Assembly: GCA_002841275.1 (NCBI GenBank) | Contig: PHET01000024.1 | Coordinates: 1-32,414 of the forward strand | Origin: Actinobacteria bacterium HGW-Actinobacteria-7 | Lineage (GTDB): Bacteria; Actinomycetota; Coriobacteriia; Anaerosomatales; PHET01 | Reading direction: 5' to 3' | DNA: 32,414 nucleotides | In this document: positions 16,347 to 24,845 of the stretch, piece by piece | Layout of the letters: the number at the start of each line of letters is the position of its first letter | Numbering within the stretch: the stretch's first letter is position 1 | Made by a program: the position numbers and the translations under genes | The notes under the pieces: model-generated | Told to the model about the DNA's origin: nothing | Seen by the model: the letters and a program-made list of their open reading frames with translations, nothing else | The model's database searches: none

Positions 16347-17861
16347 CTAGTAGATTCGCTGTTCCTGAGCTGAGTCCTCTTCAAGCACCATGCCGAACTC
16401 CCCAAGCACCTTGCTGACTGCGCGCTCGCCGCTCTCGAGGCAGTTGGGGATTCCCACGCCGCGGTAGCTCCCGCCCGCCAGCGCCAGTCCGGGGATCGCA
16501 GCAGTCCGTGCCTCGACCTCGTCGATACGATCAAGGTGGCCCATCGTGTACTGCGGCATGCCATCGGTCCAGCGGAAGACCCGCGCGAACAGCGGTTTGG
16601 CCTCAGCCTTCACGCCCAGGATCTCGACGAGCTGCTGTCGGACGATCTCGATCAGCTCATCGTCAGACTTCTCCATCACTTCTTGATTACGAGGCCCGCC
16701 CACAAACCCACGTAGCAACACACGCCCCGCAGGCGCACGGTCCGGCCACTTGGACGACGACATGGTGACCGCCATGACCGGACGACCCTCAACGAGCGGA
16801 CAGAGAATCCCAAAGAATCGCGTGTCGAACGGACAGTCCTCGGCCCGAAACGCCATGGGTACCGTCGCTGACGACGAGAACGGAATCTGGCCGAGCAGCT
16901 CGGCGATCCCCGGTTCCACCTGCGCGACGAGGTTGGCAGCTGCCCAACCTTCAGTCGCAACGATCACGGCATCGCCGGAAAGAACCTCTCCGTTATCGAG
17001 CTCTACTTCCCAACCGCCGTCGTCGGTCCGGCGAAGGGGAGCCGCCGAAACGCCCGTGCGAATCTGATCGCGTCCAGCTGCATCCGCAATGCGATCTGTG
17101 AAGAACTGCATCCCTTTGAGAAATGAGGTGAAGAACGTCCGGCGCTTGGCGCCCGGTTTGAGCGGGTACCTCTTCTTGATAGCCTCGACCTTCTTGCGCT
17201 GAGCAAGAAACCCTCGGACCAGCGACCCGTACTGCTGCTCCATCTCGAGTAGCGACGGGAAGGTGGCAGCGAGTGACATCAGTGCCGGGTCAGAAGCGTG
17301 TACTCCACCGACCAGCGGCTCCGCGAGGCGATCGAGTGACTCCCGGCCCATCCGGCGAACCACGAAGCTCTCGAGTGACTCGTCGTGTTGTTGCGCCGTC
17401 TCGCCCTCCGCCCAACGCTCTTTGCGCGGCAGAAACAGGTCGAGCGCCATACGGAACTTCGCGGGCCACGAGTACAGCGACGTGGTCGCCATGGGCAGGA
17501 TCTTGGTGGGCGCGAACATCATGATGCCGTCAGGCAGTTCGATCAGCTTGCGCTTCTTGACGATGAGCGTCTTCTTGTTCTCATCACAGGTGGGGGTCTC
17601 GTCTTCGAAGATACCGAGCAACTTCGCGATCCGGTGAACGCCGGGCTTCTCGGTGATGAAGGCGTCGGACCCGCCATCGACCACGAACTGACCGCCGGTT
17701 TCGGGGTCCTCCACCACCTCGGTGACGAGCTTGCCACCCAGTCGGGAGTCCTTCTCGACGAGTACGAACTCTACCTCGTGCCCAGCCTGCGCGGCCCTGC
17801 GTATCTTAAATGCGGCACCGAGTCCGGTAACTCCGCCGCCAATGATGATGACTCGCTTCAA
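16347..17861 (-). CDS. cgoX: Coproporphyrinogen III/protoporphyrinogen oxidase, copy 1
   Basis: A 504-residue FAD flavoprotein of the same family as its downstream neighbour. It has RVIIIGGGVTGLGAAF at the N-terminus, VDGGSDAFITEKP in the FAD/substrate region and GGSYRGVGIPNCLESG at the C-terminus. It carries a small insertion (EDPETGGQ, about residue 55; and near 150, GETAQQHDES) relative to copy 2. The TTG start is chosen because ACAGGAG lies just upstream and the dinucleotide motif must begin within a few residues. It lies 72 bases after hemH and 37 bases before copy 2, so co-transcription is likely. Position beside hemH matches its expected role in making coproporphyrin for the ferrochelatase. 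Confidence 0.92.
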   Translation of the reverse strand: MKRVIIIGGGVTGLGAAFKIRRAAQAGHEVEFVLVEKDSRLGGKLVTEVVEDPETGGQFVVDGGSDAFITEKPGVHRIAKLLGIFEDETPTCDENKKTLIVKKRKLIELPDGIMMFAPTKILPMATTSLYSWPAKFRMALDLFLPRKERWAEGETAQQHDESLESFVVRRMGRESLDRLAEPLVGGVHASDPALMSLAATFPSLLEMEQQYGSLVRGFLAQRKKVEAIKKRYPLKPGAKRRTFFTSFLKGMQFFTDRIADAAGRDQIRTGVSAAPLRRTDDGGWEVELDNGEVLSGDAVIVATEGWAAANLVAQVEPGIAELLGQIPFSSSATVPMAFRAEDCPFDTRFFGILCPLVEGRPVMAVTMSSSKWPDRAPAGRVLLRGFVGGPRNQEVMEKSDDELIEIVRQQLVEILGVKAEAKPLFARVFRWTDGMPQYTMGHLDRIDEVEARTAAIPGLALAGGSYRGVGIPNCLESGERAVSKVLGEFGMVLEEDSAQEQRIY

Positions 17862-17933
17862 AGTATCTCCTGTCAACTTGCAAGCTTGTTGTGGACGAGA
17901 CACCGCGAGTACCGGCTCGGCGGCGTCGGATGC

Positions 17934-18905
17934 TCAGGCCAGATCGGCCACCATCTTGGCGACGGACTCCATGAGAATCATGTGTTGATTCGGAACAGGT
18001 ACCCGAATGAATTCGAGATCTGCCTCCAGAGCCTTGTCGGCCGCAACGATATCGAGGTCGTACAGCGTCTCCATATGGTCGGTCATGAAGCCGATCGGAC
18101 AGACCACAAGCGCTTTGACTCCCGAAGCGGCAGCCACGTCGATGAGTTCGTCGAGATCCGGGCCAAGCCACGGGCCCGGTCGGTTCCCTTTCGACTGATA
18201 GACGAGGAACCATGCGCGCGGCTGCTCATCGCACCCAAAGGCCGAGAACCCCGGCAAGACAGCCTGCTTGACGCCCTTCTTGCCCGCGCCCATGCCCATG
18301 GTCTCCGCGATTGAGTTCGCGGTGTGTATCAGCCCGGTGACGTACGGATCATCCGGGTCGAGGTCCGACTCAGGAAGACTGTGGGCGGTGAAGACGACGA
18401 TAGCCCCTTCATTGGGCTCGATATCTGTGAGGGCGACCGAGATCGCGCCAGCGAAGTAGTCCGCGAATGCGTTCAGGGAGGAAACGAGGGGCGCCTCGAC
18501 GACCTCGAGTCCGCCGATCTCGGCAGTGGCTGCCGCGATCGCTTCGCGGTACGCGCCGTGCGCCACCTTGCTCTCAAAAGGCGACAGCGAGACGGTGACC
18601 ACGCGATCGCAGCCATGGGCCTTGAGTTGGACTAGGCCGTCCCGGATGTACGGGTCCCAATAGCGCATGCCCACAGCGACCGGAATGTCCTTGCCCAGCT
18701 TGGTCAACTGCTCATGTAGCTCGGATGCGATCTCGCCGGCGATCTCGGTCAACGGCGAGGAGCCGCCAATAGCCAGATAGCGACGGCACACCCGCTGGAC
18801 AAGTTCCTCAGACGGTTCCTTGCCCATGAGATTGCACATGAAGGGTGCAACGGACGCGATGGAGTCGGGACCGCCAAAGCCGGTGAGGAGTACGCCTGTG
18901 GTCAT
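17934..18905 (-). CDS. hemH: Ferrochelatase (coproporphyrin type)
   Basis: A 323-residue enzyme that inserts Fe2+ into a porphyrin. The catalytic histidine is H175 in VVFTAHSLP and the metal-site acid is E279 in DHMETLYDLD. In Actinobacteria and Firmicutes the substrate is coproporphyrin III (CpfC), and the adjacent CgoX genes support that assignment. The C-terminal [2Fe-2S] cysteines of some actinobacterial homologs are not evident. It starts 5 bases after the hemE stop, with AGGGGTG as ribosome site. HemQ, the final enzyme of this route, is not in the window. Confidence 0.94.
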   Translation of the reverse strand: MTTGVLLTGFGGPDSIASVAPFMCNLMGKEPSEELVQRVCRRYLAIGGSSPLTEIAGEIASELHEQLTKLGKDIPVAVGMRYWDPYIRDGLVQLKAHGCDRVVTVSLSPFESKVAHGAYREAIAAATAEIGGLEVVEAPLVSSLNAFADYFAGAISVALTDIEPNEGAIVVFTAHSLPESDLDPDDPYVTGLIHTANSIAETMGMGAGKKGVKQAVLPGFSAFGCDEQPRAWFLVYQSKGNRPGPWLGPDLDELIDVAAASGVKALVVCPIGFMTDHMETLYDLDIVAADKALEADLEFIRVPVPNQHMILMESVAKMVADLA

Positions 18906-18910
18906 GTCTG

Positions 18911-19984
18911 TTACACCCCTGCCCGGATGCGCTCCGAGTGCTCATGCACGAGACGTATCATCGTGCGAGCCTTCTCGGGATCGCTTGTCTTGTGGATACC
19001 GTGACCGAGGTTGAAGATATGGCCCGGGCGGGTTCCGACAGCCTCGAGGATCTCGACGACCATCTCTTCGAGCGCGGCGTCCGGGGCGAAGAGCGCAACC
19101 GGATCGATGTTGCCCTGGATACCGAACTTCGGATCGATCAGCTCGACGGCCTTCTTCATGTCGAGGCGCCAGTCGACGCCAACGATATCGCCGCCCGCCT
19201 TCTGCACCAGATCGAGCATCGACGTGGCGCCGTTCGCGAAGTGGATGACCGGTACACCGCCGTCGGGAACGACCTTGTCGCCGTGCGCCTTCACTGCAGC
19301 GAGAACCCGCTGGCTGTACGGAAGGACGAAGCGCTCGTAGTCTCTCGGGGCCACGTATCCGACCCAACTGTCGAACATCTGGACCACCTGCGCGCCGGCA
19401 TCGATCTGGGCACACAGGTAGGCGATCACAGTCTCGGTGAACTTGTTCATCAGGCTGTCCCAGGCTACAGGATCGCCCCACATCAGCGCCTTGCAGTTCT
19501 CATAGTCCCGAGTGCCGCGACCTTCGACCGCGTAGCTCGCCAGAGTGAAAGGGGCGCCGGCGAAGCCGATGAGCGGAACCTTGTTCTCCAGCTCGTGACG
19601 AAGGATCTTGATGGTCTCCATCACGTAGCCGGTGTCGTCAATCGGGTCAGAGAGACCCAACTTCTGAATGTCAGCCATGGTGCGAACAGGATTGTTGATG
19701 ATGGGACCGACGCCGCTCTTGAATTCGAGGTCGAGACCCATGCCAGGAAACACCACAAGGATATCGCTGAACATGATCGCGGCATCTACACCCACTAGAT
19801 CCACCGGCTGCATGCTGACCTCAACGGCCAGCTCAGGGTTGTAACACATCTCAAGGAAGCCGTGCTTCTCGCGAATCGCACGGTACTCGGACATGTAGCG
19901 ACCAGCCTGACGCATCATCCACACGGGAGTGCGCTCGATCGACTCAAGCCGAGCAGCGCGAAGGAAGAGGTCGTTGAAGGCCAT
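18911..19984 (-). CDS. hemE: Uroporphyrinogen III decarboxylase
   Basis: A 357-residue enzyme that converts uroporphyrinogen III to coproporphyrinogen III. The signature RTPVWMMRQAGRYMSEYR (R25, R29) is at the N-terminus. MFSDILVVFPGMGL follows, then GFAGAPFTLASY, DSWVGYV and the C-terminal NLGHGIHKTSDPEK histidine region. The ATG at 19984 follows AAAGGAAA; ten further upstream codons lack a better site. It is the first gene of the heme cluster hemE-hemH-cgoX-cgoX, separated from acs by a terminator. Confidence 0.95.
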   Translation of the reverse strand: MAFNDLFLRAARLESIERTPVWMMRQAGRYMSEYRAIREKHGFLEMCYNPELAVEVSMQPVDLVGVDAAIMFSDILVVFPGMGLDLEFKSGVGPIINNPVRTMADIQKLGLSDPIDDTGYVMETIKILRHELENKVPLIGFAGAPFTLASYAVEGRGTRDYENCKALMWGDPVAWDSLMNKFTETVIAYLCAQIDAGAQVVQMFDSWVGYVAPRDYERFVLPYSQRVLAAVKAHGDKVVPDGGVPVIHFANGATSMLDLVQKAGGDIVGVDWRLDMKKAVELIDPKFGIQGNIDPVALFAPDAALEEMVVEILEAVGTRPGHIFNLGHGIHKTSDPEKARTMIRLVHEHSERIRAGV

Positions 19985-20095
19985 GGAGTAGTTTCCTTTC
20001 GGGTGTGAGAACAAGCAGGGGCGCGCACCGCACGCCGACTCGCGATTCTACCATGCCCTCCATCCGGTGGCACGAGACAGCTCCTGTGATACGAA

Positions 20096-20133
20096 GAAGG
20101 GTCCCGCCGTCCATGCGGACGGCGGGACCCTTC
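20096..20133 (-). terminator. Terminator of acs
   Basis: A perfect 17-bp stem (GAAGGGTCCCGCCGTCC with its complement) and an ATGC loop. On the minus strand it is followed by TTCTTCG. It lies just beyond the acs stop and upstream of hemE. Confidence 0.85.
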
Positions 20134-20154
20134 GCTTCAGTTGATACGTATCTG

Positions 20155-22146
20155 TCAGGCGTCGGGTGCCGTATCCAGAATCGTCTGAACGATAGAAGGA
20201 TCCGCGAGCGTTGAGATGTCTCCGAAAGCGTCCATGTCGCGCTCTCCGGCTGCGACCTTGCGCAAGATACGGCGCATGATCTTTCCCGAGCGGGTCTTGG
20301 GCAGCTCCGGAACGAAGTGCAGCTGGTCGGGTGCAGCAATTGGGCCGATCTCATTGCGGACGTGCCCAATCAGGATCTTCCGAAGGTCCGCACCGGCTTC
20401 GATGTGTCCCTTGAGGATGACGTACGCGTAGATGCCTTCGCCTTTGATGTCATGAGGGAATCCCACAACGGCTGCCTCGGCGACCATCGGGTGGCTGACC
20501 AATGCCGATTCAACCTCAGCAGTGCCCATCCGGTGTCCGGAGACGTTGATGACATCATCGACTCGGCCCAGCAACCAGTAGTTGCCGTCCTCATCCATCC
20601 GACAACCGTCTCCGGTGAAGTACTTACCGGGAAACGTCGAGAAGTAGACCGACTTGACCAGAGCGTTGTCCGGGTCGCCCCACGTCCCACGCAACATGCC
20701 AGGCCACGGGTACTTGATGCACAGTCGTCCACCCGAGCCCTGAGGCGTCTCTGACTGGTCTTCATTGAGGATGATCGGCTGTACTCCGAAGAACGGCTTG
20801 GTGGCCGAGCCCGGTTTCATGGGAGTACACCCTGGCAGGTTCGTGATCATGTGGCCGCCGGTCTCGGTCTGCCACCACGTGTCGACGATCGGGATCTCGG
20901 AGCGTCCGATGTTCTTCCAGTACCACAGCCATGCCTCAGGATTGATGGGCTCTCCCACTGTTCCAAGAACACGGAGGCTGGAAAGGTCGTACTTGGCGGG
21001 CCATTCCTCGCCAGACTTCATGAGCGCACGAATGGCGGTTGGCGCGGTGTAGAACTGATTCACACCGTGCTTCTCGATAATCTGCCAGAACCGTCCGGCG
21101 TCAGGATAGGTGGGAACACCCTCGAACATCAGCGAGGTGGCTCCGAACGACAGTGCACCGTAGACCACGTAGCTGTGACCGGTCACCCAGCCGATGTCGG
21201 CAGTACAGAAGAAGACATCTTCATCGTGGTAATCGAACGTGTACTTGAACGTCATAGTGGCATACAGCAGATAGCCGGCGGTGGTGTGCAAGACACCTTT
21301 GGGCTTGCCGGTCGAGCCGGAGGTGTAGAGGATGAACAAGGGGTCCTCTGAGTCCATCCATTCGATCTCACAGTGGTTCTGGATATCGGCTGCCCGAGTC
21401 TCCTCGTGATACCAGAAGTCGCGGCCGGGCTCCATATCCACACGGTTCTGTGTACGCGATACAACGATACAGCTCTCGATGGTCGGGCACTCGTTGAGCG
21501 ACTCATCGGCCATTGCCTTGAGGGGAACCACGCGACCTCCGCGCACACCCTCATCGGCCGTGATAAGCATCTTCGCGCCACAGTCCTGAATGCGATCACG
21601 AAGAGACTGCGACGAGAAACCTCCAAAGACGATCGAGTGGATTGCTCCGATGCGGGCACATGCGAGCATGACGATGGGCAGCTCCGGGATCATAGGCAGG
21701 TAGATCGCAACCCGGTCGCCCTTCTTGATCCCGTGCTTCTTGAGCACGTTGGCGAATCGACAGACTTTGTAGTACAGCGACTGGTACGTGTAGACCTTGC
21801 TTCGCCCTTCATCGCTCTCCCAGATCAGAGCGGCCTTGTTCCTGCGCCACGTGGTCAGATGCCGGTCGATGCAGTTGTAGGCGACATTCGTCTTGCCGCC
21901 CTTGAACCACTCGACGCGCGGAGTCTCGAACTCATAGTCGAGAACGGTATCCCACTTCCGCTCCCAGTGGAGATACTCCTCGGCCGCTTCGGCCCAAAAG
22001 CCCTCCGGGTCGTTCACCGAGCGGTCGTACATCTCCTGATACTCGTCCATGTTCTTGATCCATGCGCGCTCTGATACCCACGCCGGAGGCTGGATCACTT
22101 TCGAGATCCCTGCAAGCGATTCGATCGCAACTGAGTCGTCAGTCAT
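20155..22146 (-). CDS. acs: Acetyl-CoA synthetase, AMP-forming
   Basis: A 663-residue adenylate-forming enzyme that activates acetate with ATP and CoA to acetyl-CoA. The P-loop-like motif LYTSGSTGKPKGVLHT, the region VDTWWQTETGGHM, the hinge/ATP region YFTGDGCRMDEDGNYWLLGRVDD and the C-terminal PKTRSGKIMRRILRK, containing the regulatory lysine often acetylated, are all present. Length is typical of full Acs. The ATG is preceded by GAGGAGA. It is monocistronic, with a terminator after it. Assignment to acetate rather than propionate is the usual reading of WWQTETG but is not proven. Confidence 0.93.
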   Translation of the reverse strand: MTDDSVAIESLAGISKVIQPPAWVSERAWIKNMDEYQEMYDRSVNDPEGFWAEAAEEYLHWERKWDTVLDYEFETPRVEWFKGGKTNVAYNCIDRHLTTWRRNKAALIWESDEGRSKVYTYQSLYYKVCRFANVLKKHGIKKGDRVAIYLPMIPELPIVMLACARIGAIHSIVFGGFSSQSLRDRIQDCGAKMLITADEGVRGGRVVPLKAMADESLNECPTIESCIVVSRTQNRVDMEPGRDFWYHEETRAADIQNHCEIEWMDSEDPLFILYTSGSTGKPKGVLHTTAGYLLYATMTFKYTFDYHDEDVFFCTADIGWVTGHSYVVYGALSFGATSLMFEGVPTYPDAGRFWQIIEKHGVNQFYTAPTAIRALMKSGEEWPAKYDLSSLRVLGTVGEPINPEAWLWYWKNIGRSEIPIVDTWWQTETGGHMITNLPGCTPMKPGSATKPFFGVQPIILNEDQSETPQGSGGRLCIKYPWPGMLRGTWGDPDNALVKSVYFSTFPGKYFTGDGCRMDEDGNYWLLGRVDDVINVSGHRMGTAEVESALVSHPMVAEAAVVGFPHDIKGEGIYAYVILKGHIEAGADLRKILIGHVRNEIGPIAAPDQLHFVPELPKTRSGKIMRRILRKVAAGERDMDAFGDISTLADPSIVQTILDTAPDA

Positions 22147-22438
22147 ACGTGGTCTCCTCGTCTCTCGATTGAGTCACGAGATCCGCTGCACCGCCGCGGT
22201 CCCTCGCAATCCCCCTACCCATGCCACCTAGCCCGCTCCCGATACCGGGTGCGTCCGCCTATCGTAAGGGGGGGCGTACCGTATCCGTGCCCATGAAACG
22301 GGTAGGCGGCGTTTCGCGGTCGGTGGACGGCACCTACTACGTGGCCGCAGCTCACCAGCGGCGCGAGCCTCCCGAGTAGTCGACTTAGACAAATGTTCAA
22401 CAACAAAGAATGCTTAAGAAACCTGCTTGTAACAAATG

Positions 22439-22467
22439 TTGCACACGCCAATCCCATACGGTATGTT
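22439..22467 (+). promoter_or_regulatory. Promoter of the putative ncRNA
   Basis: TTGCAC at 22439-22444 and TATGTT at 22462-22467 with an ideal 17-base spacer, in the most AT-rich block of the region. Initiation near 22474 is predicted. Confidence 0.45.
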
Positions 22468-22473
22468 CGTTTT

Positions 22474-22656
22474 GTTGACAGGTTTCCCTTCCCTCACAAA
22501 CGCCGTCACGGAGAATCCGGACGGCACCGGCAAGGGCGAATTGAGCGACCGGCATCGCTCTTGACAGCTGATCCCAAGGGATCGCTCGCCCGAAAGAAGC
22601 TCAGGGGTAAAAGCAGGGAAGGATTAAGAAAGCCTCGGCCCGAAGGCCGAGGCTTT
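22474..22656 (+). ncRNA. Putative structured non-coding RNA, about 180 nt
   Basis: This is a compact, multi-branched fold with no ORF. A closing helix pairs CCTTCCCT (22487-22494) with AGGGAAGG (22615-22622). Inside it are a bulged hairpin GCCGTC-A-CGGA/TCCG-GACGGC (22502-22525) and a second helix GGGCGA/TCGCCC (22534-22539 with 22586-22591). That helix encloses GAGCGA/TCGCTC (22543-22560) and GATCC/GGATC (22570-22583). A second TCGCTC copy (22582-22587) can compete for GAGCGA, giving an alternative fold. A promoter-like sequence precedes it and a strong hairpin terminator ends it. No + strand gene follows, so it looks free-standing. It may be a class I do not recognise. Confidence 0.5.
22629..22656. 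terminator. Bidirectional terminator
   Basis: AAAGCCTCGGCC, loop CGAA, GGCCGAGGCTTT: a perfect 12-bp stem with A/T ends on both sides. It lies 21 bases after the stop of the minus-strand RACo-like gene and would also end the + strand RNA. Confidence 0.85.
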
Positions 22657-22677
22657 CGGCTTTCCTAAAGCAGAAGT

Positions 22678-24237
22678 TCACCGAGCGTGGAACGGTTCCA
22701 ATTCGACGCCCTCGATCAACAGCGTGTTGAACTCCGGGTCCACAGCCAGATCGACATGCAAGGCGCTGGCGGCCAACGAGCGGGCTTCACTCCACAGAGT
22801 GTCGTCGAGCGCGAGCACGGCCGCTCCGCGCAGCGAGGTGTTGCCCACGAACTCGACCACGTCGCCGGATTGCTCAGGAACAACGCCCAGCTCAACCAGA
22901 TCTCCGACCTCAAGCGCGCCGCCGAAGGCGCCAGCGATGTAGAGGACACTCAGCTTGCGGGCCCTCACCCCTGCTCGACTCAGCACCAGCTGAACCGCGG
23001 CTCGAACCGCGGCCTTCGCCAGTTGGATTGTGCGAACATCAAGTTGCGTGACGCGTAGCTGGCACGTGTCGTCGCCCAGATCAACGCCGAGCACGCCCTC
23101 ACCATCTTGTGTGAATCGGTCACGCAGCGGCCCCTTCTCGTCCAGCAAGCCGGAACTGTCCAGATGGCCGACTCTCCTCAGCGCAGCGACCGCCGAAACC
23201 AGGCCCGCTCCCGAGAACCACTTCGGACCGGCGTCGCCAATCGTCTCAAGGTGCACTCCACCGTCCTCGTGAATCCGAACCGATGACACGGCCCCCTCGA
23301 TCGCCGGGCCGCCAGAAGACACGCCTCCTCCCTCGAAGGCCGGCCCTGCGGCCGCGGATGCAACGAACAACTCCTTCTTTGTGGCGAGAACGACTTCGGC
23401 ATTTGTGCCCACGTCGACCAGCATGACCGGGTGACCACCTGGGGCAATTCCCATCGCAACAAGGCCAGCCAGAACATCGCCACCGACGAAGCTCGCCATC
23501 GGCGGAACCACTTCGATGCGCACACCGTCCCTCAGTCGCGGCCATAACGACGAGTCGCCGCTGAGAGCATCTCTCGAGCGCGGTATCACGAACGGGTAGG
23601 TCGCCAGCGATGACACGTCTGCACCAGCGAGCAGCGCCTCCATGGCGGTGTTGCCCGCTATCACCAATCGGCTGATGTCCAAGAGAAGCTCAGGCGCAGC
23701 AGCCTCGAGCGCGGCCACGATCGAACGTTCCGCGCTCTCACGCAGGGCAGTGTCTTCCCCTGAGACTGAGGCACTGAGCCTAGACAACACATCCGCACCC
23801 CACACGCTCTGCTGGTTCGCCACGGTCGAACGGCCGATCTCCCTGCCGCTCTTGCGGTCGATGACCACCGCACCCACCATAGTGGTGCCTAGGTCGATAG
23901 CCGCCACCAGCTCTGCTCCAGCAACAGGGTCGAACTGCTCGGCCTGAACGCCAAGCGAGATCAGCGGTTGCACCGTCACGTGACCTGATACGCGAGCCTG
24001 ACAGGCTAACCGCACCCCATCTGGGGCGCGAGTCAACCCGCGCTTCTCGACGGCATCAGCTTCCTGGAGCACGCCGCTGACCAGCCGAACACCGCATTCA
24101 CCACACGTTCCTCGGCCTGCGCAGGAAGCGGCGATGGGCACGCCGGCGTTTCGCGCGGCAGCGAGTATCGTTTCACCCTCAGAAACCCACGCCGTCACAC
24201 CTGAGGGCATGAAGGTGACTGCAACGGGAACAGACAC
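22678..24237 (-). CDS. RACo-like [2Fe-2S]/ASKHA ATPase (DUF4445 family)
   Basis: A 519-residue protein. Residues 5-95 form a plant-type ferredoxin domain with C39, C44, C47 and C79. A linker leads to an ASKHA (actin/hexokinase-type) ATPase domain with AAIDLGTTMVGAVVID (about 113), LVIAGNTAMEALLAG, MLVDVGTNAEVVL and IAGAFGGALEVGDLVELGVVP. The family includes RACo, the reductive activator of corrinoid proteins in methyl transfer, which uses ATP to return Co(II) to Co(I). No corrinoid protein or methyltransferase gene is in the window, so the partner is unknown. The GTG start follows CGGGAG and lies one base after the HIT gene stop, so the two are coupled. Confidence 0.85.
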   Translation of the reverse strand: MSVPVAVTFMPSGVTAWVSEGETILAAARNAGVPIAASCAGRGTCGECGVRLVSGVLQEADAVEKRGLTRAPDGVRLACQARVSGHVTVQPLISLGVQAEQFDPVAGAELVAAIDLGTTMVGAVVIDRKSGREIGRSTVANQQSVWGADVLSRLSASVSGEDTALRESAERSIVAALEAAAPELLLDISRLVIAGNTAMEALLAGADVSSLATYPFVIPRSRDALSGDSSLWPRLRDGVRIEVVPPMASFVGGDVLAGLVAMGIAPGGHPVMLVDVGTNAEVVLATKKELFVASAAAGPAFEGGGVSSGGPAIEGAVSSVRIHEDGGVHLETIGDAGPKWFSGAGLVSAVAALRRVGHLDSSGLLDEKGPLRDRFTQDGEGVLGVDLGDDTCQLRVTQLDVRTIQLAKAAVRAAVQLVLSRAGVRARKLSVLYIAGAFGGALEVGDLVELGVVPEQSGDVVEFVGNTSLRGAAVLALDDTLWSEARSLAASALHVDLAVDPEFNTLLIEGVELEPFHAR

Positions 24238-24238
24238 G

Positions 24239-24592
24239 CTAATCTCCCGAGAAGACGACCATGCCGTGCGCCATCTTCCGTCCACCCATGACGTGAACAT
24301 GAAGATGCTCCACGGTCTGCATGGAGTCCGGGCCCGAGTTCACGATGGTGCGGTATCCGCTCTGGTCGATTCCCTTGAGCACTGCGACGGCCCGTACCGC
24401 AGTGAACACCGCGCCGAGAGTCGCCGTGTCAACGTCATCGGCCAGTGAACTGAAATGTGCCTTGGGGATCACCAGCGTATGCACCGGCGCCTGCGGCGAA
24501 AGATCATCGAACGCGAGTACCTGATCGTCCTCATAGACGACAGTCGCAGGGATCTCGCCCGAGACTATGTTGCAGAATATACAGTCGCTCAT
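24239..24592 (-). CDS. HIT-family (HINT-type) nucleotide hydrolase
   Basis: A 117-residue histidine-triad protein with H96, H98 and H100 in the motif EHLHVHVMGG. A zinc site typical of the HINT branch is suggested by C4, C7 and H46. HINT proteins hydrolyse purine nucleoside phosphoramidates and aminoacyl-adenylates; the physiological substrate is unclear. The ATG at 24592 is preferred over the GTG three bases earlier because GGAAGG is spaced correctly. It is part of the coupled run xseA-xseB-HIT-RACo-like. Confidence 0.9.
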   Translation of the reverse strand: MSDCIFCNIVSGEIPATVVYEDDQVLAFDDLSPQAPVHTLVIPKAHFSSLADDVDTATLGAVFTAVRAVAVLKGIDQSGYRTIVNSGPDSMQTVEHLHVHVMGGRKMAHGMVVFSGD

Positions 24593-24604
24593 CACGCGCC
24601 CTTC

Positions 24605-24841
24605 CTACTCGGGAGTATCCCCTTCGGGCTCCAACTCGCCGATCAGCACGGTAACCTTCTGCTGGGCGTCGGTAAGCTTGGCTTGGAGCGCGCCGAGAAG
24701 TGCAACGCCCCGCTCGTAGCGAGCGATGCTGTCCTCTAGTTCGAGCTGACCGCTCTCCAGCTGTCCCACAATGCCCTCTAGCTCACCGAGAGCCTCGCCG
24801 AATGCCAACGAGCGTACGTCTACCTGGTCCTGCTCACCCAT
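24605..24841 (-). CDS. xseB: Exodeoxyribonuclease VII small subunit
   Basis: A 78-residue helical protein; LAFGEALGELEGIVGQLESG followed by LELEDSIARYERGVALL is the conserved XseB helix pair. It binds XseA to form the ssDNA-specific exonuclease VII. The ATG at 24841 sits four bases after the xseA stop and follows AAGGA, so it is translationally coupled. Normal length for the family. Confidence 0.95.
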   Translation of the reverse strand: MGEQDQVDVRSLAFGEALGELEGIVGQLESGQLELEDSIARYERGVALLGALQAKLTDAQQKVTVLIGELEPEGDTPE

Positions 24842-24845
24842 GCGC

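Larger units (their letters stand above)
22147..22677. other. 531-base gene-free stretch between acs and the RACo-like gene
   Basis: No coding sequence is supported. The acs-proximal part (22147-22380) is GC-rich and probably holds the acs 5' leader. An AT-rich promoter-like block spans 22380-22480 with a pair of ACAAATGTT repeats (22389-22397 and 22432-22440). A probable structured RNA and a terminator fill 22474-22656. Confidence 0.5.

Noticed and set aside
16310-16564. N-terminal extension of cgoX copy 2
   Set aside because: It would overlap the preceding cgoX gene; the GTG at 16309 has a good ribosome site and begins directly before the FAD motif.
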